Part shown: positions 5,130-12,405 of the stretch, piece by piece
Layout: each line of letters begins with the position of its first letter
Position numbering within the stretch: position 1 is the stretch's first letter
NCBI GenBank assembly: GCA_029939545.1
Contig: JAOZSS010000056.1
Location: 1-12,453 of the forward strand
Reading direction: 5' to 3'
From: Kiritimatiellia bacterium
Lineage (GTDB): Bacteria; Verrucomicrobiota; Kiritimatiellia; UBA8416; JABMPJ01
DNA length: 12,453 bases
Program-made: the position numbers and the translations under genes
The notes under the pieces: model-generated
Database searches by the model: none
What the model saw: only the letters and a program-made list of their open reading frames with translations
What the model was told of the DNA's origin: nothing

Positions 5130-8042
5130 ATGCTTGACGTTACCGGCAACGAGAGAATAGAGGCTCCGGCTAAGCCCGCCTCCCGCACGACCAAGGGTCG
5201 CGCACGCACCCGCCGCACGACCGAATCCGGCCGCCAGACCCAGCCCCGTAAGTTGAAAATCACACGCCGCCTTAGCACCGAGGGCGTCAGCCCGTTCGAC
5301 CAGATCGAGTGGGAACGTCGCCATGCCTCCATCGGTGATGACAAGGGCAACACGCTTTTCTCCCAGGCCGATGTGGAAGTCCCGAGCAGCTGGTCCATGC
5401 TGGCGACCAACGTGGTTGCGTCGAAGTACTTCTATGGGGCACAGGACACCGACGAGCGTGAGTACTCCGTTCGCCAGCTCATCCATCGCGTATCCCGGTC
5501 GTTGGCGGACTGGGGACTTGAGGACGGCTATTTTGCCAGCGAAGAAGATGCCGAGGCCTTCTATGACGAGATGACCTATCTCTGTGTCAACCAATACGGT
5601 GCCTTCAACAGTCCGGTCTGGTTCAACGTCGGCCTGCACCACGTCTATGGCTACACCTCAGACAATCGCAGCAGCTACACGTGGGACGACAAAGCCGAGG
5701 CCATCGTGCCGGCCGGGGACACGTATGTGTCACCGCAGGCGAGCGCCTGTTTCATCCAGGCCGTTGACGATACGATGGAAGACATCATGCGCCTGGCCAG
5801 TGCTGAAGCGATGCTGTTCAAGTACGGTTCGGGCACGGGCACCGACCTGAGCACGCTGCGCAGCAGCCGCGAGAAGCTTTCCGGCGGCGGCACGCCTTCC
5901 GGTCCCCTCAGCTTTATGCGCGTATTCGACCAGGTGGCGGCGGTCATCAAGTCCGGCGGCAAGACGCGCCGCGCGGCCAAGATGCAGAGCCTCAAGGTCA
6001 GCCATCCGGATATTCGCGAGTTTGTAAGCTGCAAGACCAAGGAAGAGCGCAAGGCGTGGGCCCTGATTGAGCAGGGCTACGACGGCTCCTTCGGCGGCGA
6101 GGCCTACGAATCGGTCATGTACCAGAATGCCAATCTCTCCGTCCGCGTAACGGACGACTTTATGGAAGCCGCCGAGAAAGAGGACGACTGGACGACCACG
6201 GCCGTGGTGTCCGGCGAACCCGCCGAGACCTTCCCGGCGCGCGGCCTGTTGCGCGACTTGGCCGAGGGCACCCATGTCTGCGGCGACCCGGGCATACAGT
6301 ACGACTCGACGATCAACCGGTGGCACACCTGCAAGAACTCGGGGCCGATCAACGCAAGTAACCCCTGCTCCGAGTACATGTTCCTTGATAACAGCGCCTG
6401 CAACCTGGCATCCGTGAACCTGATGAAGTTCGTTGACAAGAAGGGCACCTTCGACACCAAGACCTTCGAGCATGCCGTGCGCCTCTTCATTACGGCCCAG
6501 GATATCTTCGTTGACCGGGCGAGCTATCCCACCGAAGAGATTGCGTCCAACTCCCATCGCTTCCGTCCGCTCGGCCTTGGCTACGCGAACCTCGGCGCAC
6601 TGATCATGCGCATGGGCCACCCCTATGACAGCGACGAGGGTCGCGCCTATGCCGGCGCTATCACGTCGCTGATGACCGGTACGGCCTACCAGACCTCGCA
6701 GGAGCTGGCCAAGGCCAAGGGGACGTTCGACGGCTACGCCGAGAACAAAGGTCCGATGCTGGGCGTCATGAAGATGCACCGCAACGCCGTACAGCACATC
6801 GATTCGGATCTGGCACCGGCCAACATGGTGACCGCTGCCGAAAAGGCGTGGAACGCGGTGGTCGACCACGCCGGCCGCAGCGGCTTCCGCAACTCCCAGG
6901 TTACGGTGCTGGCACCGACCGGTACGATCGGGTTCATGATGGACTGCGACACGACCGGCGTGGAGCCTGATATCGCGCTGATCAAGTATAAGCAGCTTGC
7001 GGGCGGCGGCATGATGAAGATCGTCAACAACTCCCTGGGCCTCGCGCTCAATCACCTGGGCTACACCGCCGAGCAGACCGAGAACATCGCAAAGTACGTC
7101 GATGAACACGAGACCATCGAGGGCGCCCCCGGCCTGCTGCCGGAGCACCTGGAGGTGTTCGACTGCGCCTTCCGGCCTAAGAATGGCACACGCTTTATCT
7201 CCTACAAGGCCCACCTGAGAATGATGGCCGCCGTGCAGCCTTTTCTCTCGGGCGCAATCAGCAAGACGGTCAACGTCCCGACCGAAACGTCGATCAACGA
7301 AATCATGCAGACCTACACCGAAGGATGGAAGATGGGGCTCAAGGCTGTGGCGATCTACCGTGACGGCTCCAAGCGTATCCAACCGCTGAGCACGAGCAAG
7401 AGTAGCAGACCGTCCGTGGCCACCTCCGATGATTCGGACGACCGGATCAAGGCCGCCATGCGCAAGCCATTCCGTCGCCGCATGCCGGCCACGCGCCAGT
7501 CCATCACGCACAAGTTCGAGGTGGCGGGCCACGAGGGCTACCTCACCGTCGGCATGCACGAAGACGGCAGCCCGGGCGAACTGTTCATCACGATGGCCAA
7601 GGAGGGCAGCACGGTCGGCGGTACGATGGATGCTTTCGGCACCGCGATTTCGCTCTGCCTACAGTACGGTGTTCCGGTGCAGGAACTCTGCCAGAAGTTC
7701 GCACACAGCCGGTTTGAGCCGAGCGGTTTCACGAAGAACCCGGATATCCCGATCGCCAAGTCGATCGTGGACTACATCTTCCGCTGGCTCTCCGTGACCT
7801 TCCCGAACGGGCATGCAGCGACCGTGTCGCGACCGGCGCCCGAGCCGGAAGCCGCCGCGACGGTCCCAGCCGCGTCGGCGGCATCCGAAGGCAAGGTGGA
7901 ACTCAAGGCCGACCGCGTGGACAAGCAGTTCGAAGGCATCATGGAAGATGCCCCCGCCTGCGACAACTGCGGCTCCATCACCGTTCGCAACGGCGCCTGC
8001 TACCGCTGCTACAACTGTGGCAACTCGATGGGATGCTCCTGA
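5130..8042 (+). CDS. nrdJ: Adenosylcobalamin-dependent (class II) ribonucleotide reductase
   Basis: It reduces ribonucleotides to deoxyribonucleotides using a B12-generated thiyl radical and works with or without oxygen. From the ATG at 5130, which has GGAGA seven bases upstream, the protein has 970 residues. The first 50 or so are basic and low in complexity. The catalytic barrel shows C207 in SACF and C424 in NSACNLASVNL, the expected redox pair. NPCSE (411-415) holds the radical cysteine C413 with N411 and E415. PTGTI (596-600) is the substrate phosphate loop. A linker rich in K, R and S (about 750-790) leads to a TSCPD-type domain (about 791-890). The tail, with CDNC (944-947), CYRC (957-960), C963 and C969, may be a zinc ribbon or a redox-shuttle tail. 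This layout fits the long NrdJ type. NrdR-like boxes upstream suggest repression when deoxynucleotides are plentiful. No cobalamin riboswitch was recognised upstream. Confidence 0.96.
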   Translation: MLDVTGNERIEAPAKPASRTTKGRARTRRTTESGRQTQPRKLKITRRLSTEGVSPFDQIEWERRHASIGDDKGNTLFSQADVEVPSSWSMLATNVVASKYFYGAQDTDEREYSVRQLIHRVSRSLADWGLEDGYFASEEDAEAFYDEMTYLCVNQYGAFNSPVWFNVGLHHVYGYTSDNRSSYTWDDKAEAIVPAGDTYVSPQASACFIQAVDDTMEDIMRLASAEAMLFKYGSGTGTDLSTLRSSREKLSGGGTPSGPLSFMRVFDQVAAVIKSGGKTRRAAKMQSLKVSHPDIREFVSCKTKEERKAWALIEQGYDGSFGGEAYESVMYQNANLSVRVTDDFMEAAEKEDDWTTTAVVSGEPAETFPARGLLRDLAEGTHVCGDPGIQYDSTINRWHTCKNSGPINASNPCSEYMFLDNSACNLASVNLMKFVDKKGTFDTKTFEHAVRLFITAQDIFVDRASYPTEEIASNSHRFRPLGLGYANLGALIMRMGHPYDSDEGRAYAGAITSLMTGTAYQTSQELAKAKGTFDGYAENKGPMLGVMKMHRNAVQHIDSDLAPANMVTAAEKAWNAVVDHAGRSGFRNSQVTVLAPTGTIGFMMDCDTTGVEPDIALIKYKQLAGGGMMKIVNNSLGLALNHLGYTAEQTENIAKYVDEHETIEGAPGLLPEHLEVFDCAFRPKNGTRFISYKAHLRMMAAVQPFLSGAISKTVNVPTETSINEIMQTYTEGWKMGLKAVAIYRDGSKRIQPLSTSKSSRPSVATSDDSDDRIKAAMRKPFRRRMPATRQSITHKFEVAGHEGYLTVGMHEDGSPGELFITMAKEGSTVGGTMDAFGTAISLCLQYGVPVQELCQKFAHSRFEPSGFTKNPDIPIAKSIVDYIFRWLSVTFPNGHAATVSRPAPEPEAAATVPAASAASEGKVELKADRVDKQFEGIMEDAPACDNCGSITVRNGACYRCYNCGNSMGCS

Positions 8043-8719
8043 TACGACTTGCCAGGTTCGTCGTGGGGCTGCTCCTGATACCGGTGTGTGCCGCGTCGAG
8101 CATGGCGCTGTATGGTATCCTGCGCGAGATCCAACCGGGCGCGGTTCCACCTGACGCGTGGTGGTTGCTGGGCGGGTTCGGGTTCTGGCTTTTCCTCTAC
8201 TTAGCCTGTCCACGGCCCGTACGCACGTACATCCTGGCCCATGAGCTGACGCATGCGTTGTGGGGCTGGATGATGGGAGCGCGGGTCTCCAACCTGCGTG
8301 TTGCTCAAGACCAGGGGAGTGTCACGCTGTCAAAGACCAACTTTCTGATCACCCTCGCGCCCTATTTCTTCCCGCTCTACACCATGCTGACCCTCTGTCT
8401 GTTCGGGGTGTTGGGGCTGTTTTATGCCGTGGAACACTATCATCTCTGGTGGATGGGCGTGGTCGGGTTCACGTGGGGCTTCCACTTCACGTTCACCGTC
8501 AGCACGCTCATGCAACATCAGAGCGATGTCCGGGCCTGCGGTCACCTCTTCTCCTATACCTTTATCTACAGCCTGAATGTCCTGGGTATCGGGCTCTGGA
8601 CCGTGGCCGTCACACCCGCTACACTGGAGCGCTATGTAGCCCACTTCAAGACCGCTATGGTGGACAGCTCGATTGTCTGTATGGACCTTGTGACCGCCTT
8701 GGTTGAGTGGGTTCGATAA
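8033..8719 (+). CDS. Membrane protein with HELTH motif, probable M50-like zinc metalloprotease
   Basis: The protein has 228 residues with several hydrophobic segments, at roughly 5-27, 42-60, 103-133, 139-158 and 172-195. It is therefore an inner-membrane protein. The zinc-protease signature HExxH is present as AHELTHALWGW (69-79), at the start of a helix, as in site-2-protease-like M50 families. D165 in QSDVRACG may be the third zinc ligand; that is inference. The substrate is unknown. The chosen ATG lies inside the last codons of nrdJ, giving a 10-base overlap that suggests coupled translation. A later in-frame ATG at 8102 would lose the first membrane segment. A functional link with ribonucleotide reduction is not expected, and the pairing may be only positional. 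Regulated intramembrane proteolysis connected with the nearby sigma/anti-sigma pair is conceivable but speculative. Confidence 0.75.
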   Translation: MLLIRLARFVVGLLLIPVCAASSMALYGILREIQPGAVPPDAWWLLGGFGFWLFLYLACPRPVRTYILAHELTHALWGWMMGARVSNLRVAQDQGSVTLSKTNFLITLAPYFFPLYTMLTLCLFGVLGLFYAVEHYHLWWMGVVGFTWGFHFTFTVSTLMQHQSDVRACGHLFSYTFIYSLNVLGIGLWTVAVTPATLERYVAHFKTAMVDSSIVCMDLVTALVEWVR

Positions 8720-8769
8720 CTTTGCTGCAATAAACGACCCATCCAGCACGTTGTAGGGGCGAAGGGGCC

Positions 8770-9348
8770 ATGGATACGGAAGATCGACGACTGATCGAAC
8801 AGTACAGTGACGGCGACGTTGAAGCGTTGTCGGCCCTGGTCGAGAAGTATCGGCGACCCCTTTTCGGGTTCATTCTCAACATGACCGAGGGACAGGGCGA
8901 TGCGGATGAGATCTTCCAGGAGACTTGGTTTCGGGCCATCCGCAAGTTGGATAGCTACCGGCAGAAGAACTTCATGGGCTGGCTGGTGAGGATTGCGCGC
9001 AACCTGGTGATCGACCGATACCGGAGGAAGCGCCCCACCGTAAGACTGGACATGACGCGCGACGACGGGAGCACGCCGGTACTGGAGCTGGTCGATCCCG
9101 CCCCCGGTCCGACCGACCAAGCGGTGACAGAGGATGACGTAGGCGCAGTGAAGCACGCCGTGGACACGCTGCCGGTGGAACAGAAAGAAGTGTTTGTGAT
9201 GCGAATGCAGTCAGGACTCAGCTTCAAGGAGATCGCGAAGGCACAGGGCGTATCGATCAATACGGCACTGGCCCGCATGCAATATGCCCTGTCGAAACTG
9301 AGACCCCTGTTACGGGATGAATACGACACGATGCGAGATGAGTCATGA
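8770..9348 (+). CDS. ECF-family RNA polymerase sigma factor
   Basis: This is an alternative sigma factor of 192 residues, a typical ECF length. Region 2 spans about 10-88. It includes the core-binding helix DADEIFQETWFRAIRKLD (44-61) and the -10-recognition segment WLVRIARNLVIDRYRRKRP (71-89). A linker of about 40 residues follows. Region 4 (about 125-183) has LPVEQKEVFVMRMQSGLSFK (134-153) and a helix-turn-helix, EIAKAQGVSINTALARMQYA (154-173), which would bind the -35 element. There is no region 1 or 3. GGGG-rich sequence precedes the ATG (TAGGGG at 8754-8759), spaced acceptably for a ribosome binding site. The stop overlaps the ATG of the next gene, the usual arrangement of an ECF sigma factor with its anti-sigma factor. 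Its regulon cannot be read from this window, and no autoregulatory promoter was recognised in the 50 bases upstream. Confidence 0.93.
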   Translation: MDTEDRRLIEQYSDGDVEALSALVEKYRRPLFGFILNMTEGQGDADEIFQETWFRAIRKLDSYRQKNFMGWLVRIARNLVIDRYRRKRPTVRLDMTRDDGSTPVLELVDPAPGPTDQAVTEDDVGAVKHAVDTLPVEQKEVFVMRMQSGLSFKEIAKAQGVSINTALARMQYALSKLRPLLRDEYDTMRDES

Positions 9349-10034
9349 AATGCAGAACGGTAGAACGATGGATGTTGCGGGATAAGCAGCCGCACGCGAA
9401 GGACGAACAGCCGAACAGCCGAACAGCCCCTCCTTCGCTGAGGCTATGGAGGGCAAGCGAACTACGAACGAAGGAAATCTCCGGCTGGAGGGAGCGGCGG
9501 ATTGAGACGCATATTGAGAGCTGTGCCGCGTGTCGGCAATGGCGTGAAGACTACCAGAAGCTCAGCGCCATCGCGGAAACAGCCTTACCTTGCGGAGAAC
9601 CGTCAGAGAAGGTACTGGTCAACATTCGGCGTGAAGCGCGCGTGCGTGCTGCGGAACCGCATGCCCATACGGGGTGGTCCATGCCCTGGTTGCGTCCGGC
9701 CTATGGACTGGCGACGATCGCCGCGCTCTGCATGGTGCTGATCGGCGGGTGGTGGCCGAGACCTGATCCCAATGGGTTTGAGAGCGAAGCGCAGTTGAGC
9801 ACGATCCTGATGATGCTGGAAGAGACGGCAGACCCGATCGCGGAGACCGCATCCCTGCCGATCGAGATCGAAGCGGTGGCATCGCTGGATGCAGTGGCGC
9901 AGCAGTTGCTGACGCTGCAGGGACTGGACGATGGCTACACCGACGCAGAACTCAGCACTCCAGGCGAGGTGCCTCAGGCCACAGATCCTCTAACGCGTAG
10001 TAGTGGCGTGTCTCGTGCAGAAAGATATGGATAA
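9345..10034 (+). CDS. Probable membrane-bound zinc-finger (zf-HC2-like) anti-sigma factor
   Basis: It probably holds the upstream ECF sigma factor inactive at the membrane. The protein has 229 residues. C3 and then H56, C60 and C63 (THIESCAACRQW, 55-66) make the HxxxCxxC pattern of zinc anti-sigma domains. One membrane helix spans about 117-136 (RPAYGLATIAALCMVLIGGW), leaving an acidic C-terminal half of about 90 residues on the far side. The start ATG overlaps the sigma stop as ATGA. Two oddities appear. The C3-to-H56 distance is about 25-30 residues longer than usual, and the excess coincides with a repeat-rich DNA insert at about 9390-9478 translated in frame. In addition, the last 27 or so codons overlap the 3' end of rsfS on the other strand, which suggests the gene lost its original stop. 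Whether the finger still folds is unknown. The sigma partner is inferred from position. Confidence 0.8.
   Translation: MKCRTVERWMLRDKQPHAKDEQPNSRTAPPSLRLWRASELRTKEISGWRERRIETHIESCAACRQWREDYQKLSAIAETALPCGEPSEKVLVNIRREARVRAAEPHAHTGWSMPWLRPAYGLATIAALCMVLIGGWWPRPDPNGFESEAQLSTILMMLEETADPIAETASLPIEIEAVASLDAVAQQLLTLQGLDDGYTDAELSTPGEVPQATDPLTRSSGVSRAERYG
9400..9475 (+). repeat. Tandem CGAACAGC plus hairpin element inside the anti-sigma gene
   Basis: Three perfect copies of the 8-mer CGAACAGC lie at 9404-9427. They are followed by an inverted repeat, CCCTCC (9428-9433)/GGAGGG (9448-9453), with a longer alternative pairing of TCCTTCG (9431-9437) with CGAAGGA (9469-9475). The first 18 bases (9400-9417) recur exactly at 12367-12384 in an intergenic gap. 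This points to a dispersed repeat that landed inside a coding region without breaking the frame. Confidence 0.6.
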
Positions 10035-10311
10035 CCAAGTCAAAGTAGTCGAGGACCATCCATCCCGACTCCGGCGTTCCACTCTTCCGAAAGGCGTGCA
10101 CCCCTTCCTGCTTCAGCGAATGCTGCAGGTCGTTGAACATCGCCTTCAGGTGCGGGGGGCTGGAACCGCTGACGAGAATAGCGTAGTCGAATAGACTCGA
10201 CACCTTCGACACATCGATAGCCACAAGCTCCTCGCCCTTCTTGTCGGCAAGGAAAGCGGCAGCTCTCAGTGTGAGTGTTCGTGCGTCCATGCTCTGGGGC
10301 ATAGCGTCCAT
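9952..10311 (-). CDS. rsfS: Ribosomal silencing factor RsfS
   Basis: RsfS (YbeB/DUF143 family) binds ribosomal protein L14 on the free large subunit and blocks joining with the small subunit, lowering translation when nutrients are short. The 119-residue protein fits the family. It shows the core KKGEELVAIDVSKVSSLFDY (about 24-43), SGSSPPHLKAMFNDL (48-62), a segment ending ESGWMVLDYFDLVIHIF (80-96) and the typical close RHYYALEDLWPEAPR (101-115). The ATG at 10311 is used rather than the TTG one codon earlier. AGGAGA (plus-strand 10318-10323) lies six bases upstream, and the ATG shares one base with the nadD stop (TGATG), so the two are translationally coupled. nadD-rsfS is a widespread gene pair. 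Its 3' end converges on, and overlaps by 83 bases, the anti-sigma reading frame. Confidence 0.93.
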   Translation of the reverse strand: MDAMPQSMDARTLTLRAAAFLADKKGEELVAIDVSKVSSLFDYAILVSGSSPPHLKAMFNDLQHSLKQEGVHAFRKSGTPESGWMVLDYFDLVIHIFLHETRHYYALEDLWPEAPRLEC

Positions 10312-10931
10312 CAACGGTCTCCTAAGTAAAGGTGGTGCTCGGTGATATACATATCAACAGCATCCGGAACAAGATAGCGAATACTCATACCTTCGGCCAC
10401 GCGGTGGCGGATATCAGACGACGACACCTCGAACCGGCGGCCCATCGTGACGTTAGAAAGCAAGCGTTCCGGCCATGGCGCATCCAAGCGCAGCATGTCG
10501 GGGCGGATCGGATCGTCATACCCCCTTGCGAACGTCACAAAAGTACAGAGCGGCAGCAGGTCATAGATATGGCGCCAGAGATGCAGCTCCACCAGCGTGT
10601 CGTCGCCGATGATGAAGTAGAAGTCGCTATCGGGGTAGCGGTCGGTCAGTTCTCTCAGCGTGTCCACCGCGTACGACACGCCGCCGCGGTCCAACTCAAG
10701 CGAACAGGTCTCGAAACGTAGATCGCCTTCGAGGGCGGCCTCCAGCATCTCCATCCGGACCTCGCCGGACAGCAGCATACCGGGATCTTTGTGCGGCGGT
10801 CGGGCGCACGGCATGAACAGCACCAGGTCCAGCTCGTAGGTCTCGAGCGCGCCCTGGGCCAGCATCAAGTGTCCGCTATGGATCGGGTTAAACGATCCAC
10901 CCAGAATACCCAGTTTGTTCCTGATCCCCAT
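10311..10931 (-). CDS. nadD: Nicotinate-nucleotide adenylyltransferase
   Basis: It transfers AMP from ATP to nicotinic acid mononucleotide, giving deamido-NAD in NAD synthesis. From the ATG at 10931 the protein has 206 residues, a normal length. The nucleotidyltransferase signature GGSFNPIHSGH (11-21) opens the Rossmann fold, with PPHK at 45-48. FIIGDDTLVELHLWRHIYDL (106-125) is the substrate-binding region, with GDD where GAD is common. SSSDIR (170-175) is the C-terminal ATP-binding motif. An in-frame GTG at 10937 could start translation two codons earlier; neither start has a strong ribosome binding site. It precedes rsfS with a one-base overlap. The 148 bases upstream, to the glycerate kinase gene, hold no clear promoter or terminator, so co-transcription with the kinase gene is possible but unproved. 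Confidence 0.95.
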   Translation of the reverse strand: MGIRNKLGILGGSFNPIHSGHLMLAQGALETYELDLVLFMPCARPPHKDPGMLLSGEVRMEMLEAALEGDLRFETCSLELDRGGVSYAVDTLRELTDRYPDSDFYFIIGDDTLVELHLWRHIYDLLPLCTFVTFARGYDDPIRPDMLRLDAPWPERLLSNVTMGRRFEVSSSDIRHRVAEGMSIRYLVPDAVDMYITEHHLYLGDR

Positions 10932-11085
10932 ACTCACAGCCCCAGCGTACCAACGTCACCAAACCACACGCAATGAGCTTTTTGGCTCTGTGGCCTTTTG
11001 AAAACAGTGGACACGACGATCCAGCCATGTCGCCATGCCCACCACGATATCGGCTTCGGTTACGTTTCTTGGATTTTCTTCTCTT

Positions 11086-12240
11086 TCAAACATTGAGTAG
11101 CCCTCTCATGGCTATAACCCGGCCAACCTGTTCGGCACAGTTGGTGAGCATGGTCGGACCCACCATGGGTATCTCTGCTTCATCGATCGAGCGCTCGAGG
11201 GTCGAGAAATAGGCGTCGATTCCTATCTTGTGTACCTTGCTGACGCCCGGTCCCAGACAGCCGGCCAGGGCAATCACGGGCAGTCCCAGCGACTTGGCCA
11301 CTCCGGCCACTCCGGCGGGGGTCTTGCCGAAGGCGGTCTGCCCATCCATCCGCCCCTCGCCTGTGATCACGAGGTCGCACCCCTTCAGCCGCTTAGCAAG
11401 TTGAACCGCATCGATGACAATATCGATTCCCGGACGGAGCTCACCGTGCAGGAAGGCAAGCAGTCCAGCGCCCAGTCCACCGGCCGCGCCGGAACCGGGC
11501 ACCTTCAGCACGCTCTTGCCGAGATCGCGTTTGATCACGGCGGCCAGGTTCTCCAGCCCCGCATCGAGCTGCGCCACCATCTCTGGCGTGGCGCCCTTCT
11601 GGGGGCCATAGACCTGGGCCGCGCCGCGCGGTCCGGTCAGCGGGTTATCCACGTCACAGGCCACCTCCACGCGCACATTATCGAGCCGCGAATCCAGGCC
11701 CGCCATATCGATCGACGCCACCCGCAACAGGCCACGGCCGTTATCCGGCACGTCGCGTCCGCGCTTGTCGAGGAAGCGTACACCCAGCGCACAGGCCATC
11801 CCTGTGCCGCCATCGGTTGTGGCGCTGCCACCGATGCCTACCAATAGGTGTGATACGCCGAGTTTCAGCGCGTGCTTGATCAGTTCGCCCGTGCCGCGCG
11901 TGGTGGTGCGCATCGGGTTACGCTGCGAGGGCTTAAGCAGAGCCAATCCGCTGGCCTCCGCCATTTCGATTACGGCCATGTGTCCGTCGCCGGAGACCCC
12001 AAACGACGCCCTAACCGGCTTACCGAGCGGTCCGGCCACCGTACGGCGCACCATGCGTCCGCCCGTCGCATCGGCAATCGTCTTGGCCGTGCCATCGCCA
12101 CCATCGGCTATCGGCACCTTCACCACCGCAATATCGCCCAGCGCTTTTCGTAAGCCCTTCTCGATGCGGGTGGCCACCTGCATCGCGGTCATATTGCCCT
12201 TAAACGAATCGGGGGCAATCCCGATCTTCATCTTGCGCAT
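11086..12240 (-). CDS. glxK: Glycerate 2-kinase, type I family
   Basis: It phosphorylates D-glycerate, in this family usually to 2-phosphoglycerate, feeding glyoxylate- or sugar-acid-derived carbon into glycolysis. The 384-residue protein matches the GarK/GlxK family length of about 380. Family segments are IGIAPDSFKGNMTA (6-19), PIADGGDGT (43-51), LVGIGGSATTDGGTGMACAL (133-152), CDVDNPLTGPRGAAQVYGPQ (195-214), PGSGAAGGLGAGL (248-260) and ITGEGRMDGQTAFGKTPAGV (292-311). Whether the enzyme is GlxK or GarK cannot be decided; the symbol marks the family. The frame is open for a further 38 codons, to 12354. The ATG at 12240 is preferred because the family N-terminus (MKIxIAPDSFKG) starts here and GGAAG precedes it at good spacing. 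The extension runs through a likely promoter and leader hairpin. No other glycerate-pathway genes are visible nearby. Confidence 0.95.
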   Translation of the reverse strand: MRKMKIGIAPDSFKGNMTAMQVATRIEKGLRKALGDIAVVKVPIADGGDGTAKTIADATGGRMVRRTVAGPLGKPVRASFGVSGDGHMAVIEMAEASGLALLKPSQRNPMRTTTRGTGELIKHALKLGVSHLLVGIGGSATTDGGTGMACALGVRFLDKRGRDVPDNGRGLLRVASIDMAGLDSRLDNVRVEVACDVDNPLTGPRGAAQVYGPQKGATPEMVAQLDAGLENLAAVIKRDLGKSVLKVPGSGAAGGLGAGLLAFLHGELRPGIDIVIDAVQLAKRLKGCDLVITGEGRMDGQTAFGKTPAGVAGVAKSLGLPVIALAGCLGPGVSKVHKIGIDAYFSTLERSIDEAEIPMVGPTMLTNCAEQVGRVIAMRGLLNV

Positions 12241-12294
12241 AGTGCTCTTCCGCCTCTCGTGTGATGCACAGGTACCGAGCGTGGCACATTCGTG

Positions 12295-12316
12295 CAGGAA
12301 CCGTGTTAGGCTCCTG
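12295..12316 (-). promoter_or_regulatory. Hairpin in the 5' leader of the glycerate kinase gene
   Basis: On the minus strand, CAGGAGCC and GGTTCCTG form an 8-bp stem (one G-T wobble) around a 6-base loop. It would lie at the very start of the transcript if the promoter at 12325-12354 is used. It might protect the mRNA 5' end; the role is unknown. Confidence 0.3.
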
Positions 12317-12324
12317 TCATTTCG

Positions 12325-12354
12325 ACTATAAAAGGGATGAGGGGGGGGAAACAA
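12325..12354 (-). promoter_or_regulatory. Possible promoter of the glycerate kinase gene
   Basis: On the minus strand, TATAGT (plus positions 12325-12330) matches five of six -10 bases. TTGTTT (12349-12354), 18 bases upstream, matches only TTG of the -35. The position, about 85 bases before the ATG, is plausible. The spacer includes a run of eight C. Confidence 0.35.
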
Positions 12355-12366
12355 GGGGAATGGAAC

Positions 12367-12405
12367 AGGACGAACAGCCGAACATTCGAATGTTCGTTCT
12401 TCGTC
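12367..12405. repeat. Palindrome region sharing an 18-mer with the anti-sigma gene
   Basis: A perfect 18-bp palindrome, CGAACATTCGAATGTTCG (12379-12396), is nested inside the outer arms GACGAA (12369-12374) and TTCGTC (12400-12405). Its left part (12367-12384) repeats 9400-9417 exactly. It begins at the last base of the stop codon of the gene entering from the right, so on the minus strand it could act as a terminator or 3' mRNA-end hairpin, though no T-run follows. Confidence 0.6.

Noticed and set aside
5730..7559. Open frame of 609 codons on the minus strand opposite nrdJ
   Set aside because: It is the antisense shadow of a conserved reductase gene, with composition typical of such shadows and no recognisable motif.
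8700..8769. tRNA-like GGTTCGA at the end of the membrane protease gene
   Set aside because: The sequence is inside codons, and no acceptor, D or anticodon arms could be found around it.
10938..11085. Possible terminator or small RNA between the glycerate kinase gene and nadD
   Set aside because: Only a 3-bp stem beside a short T-run is visible, on the wrong strand for the flanking genes. No conserved RNA pattern was recognised.
12241..12354. N-terminal extension of the glycerate kinase by 38 codons
   Set aside because: It runs through a likely promoter and leader hairpin, shows no family similarity, and the family N-terminus begins at the ATG at 12240.
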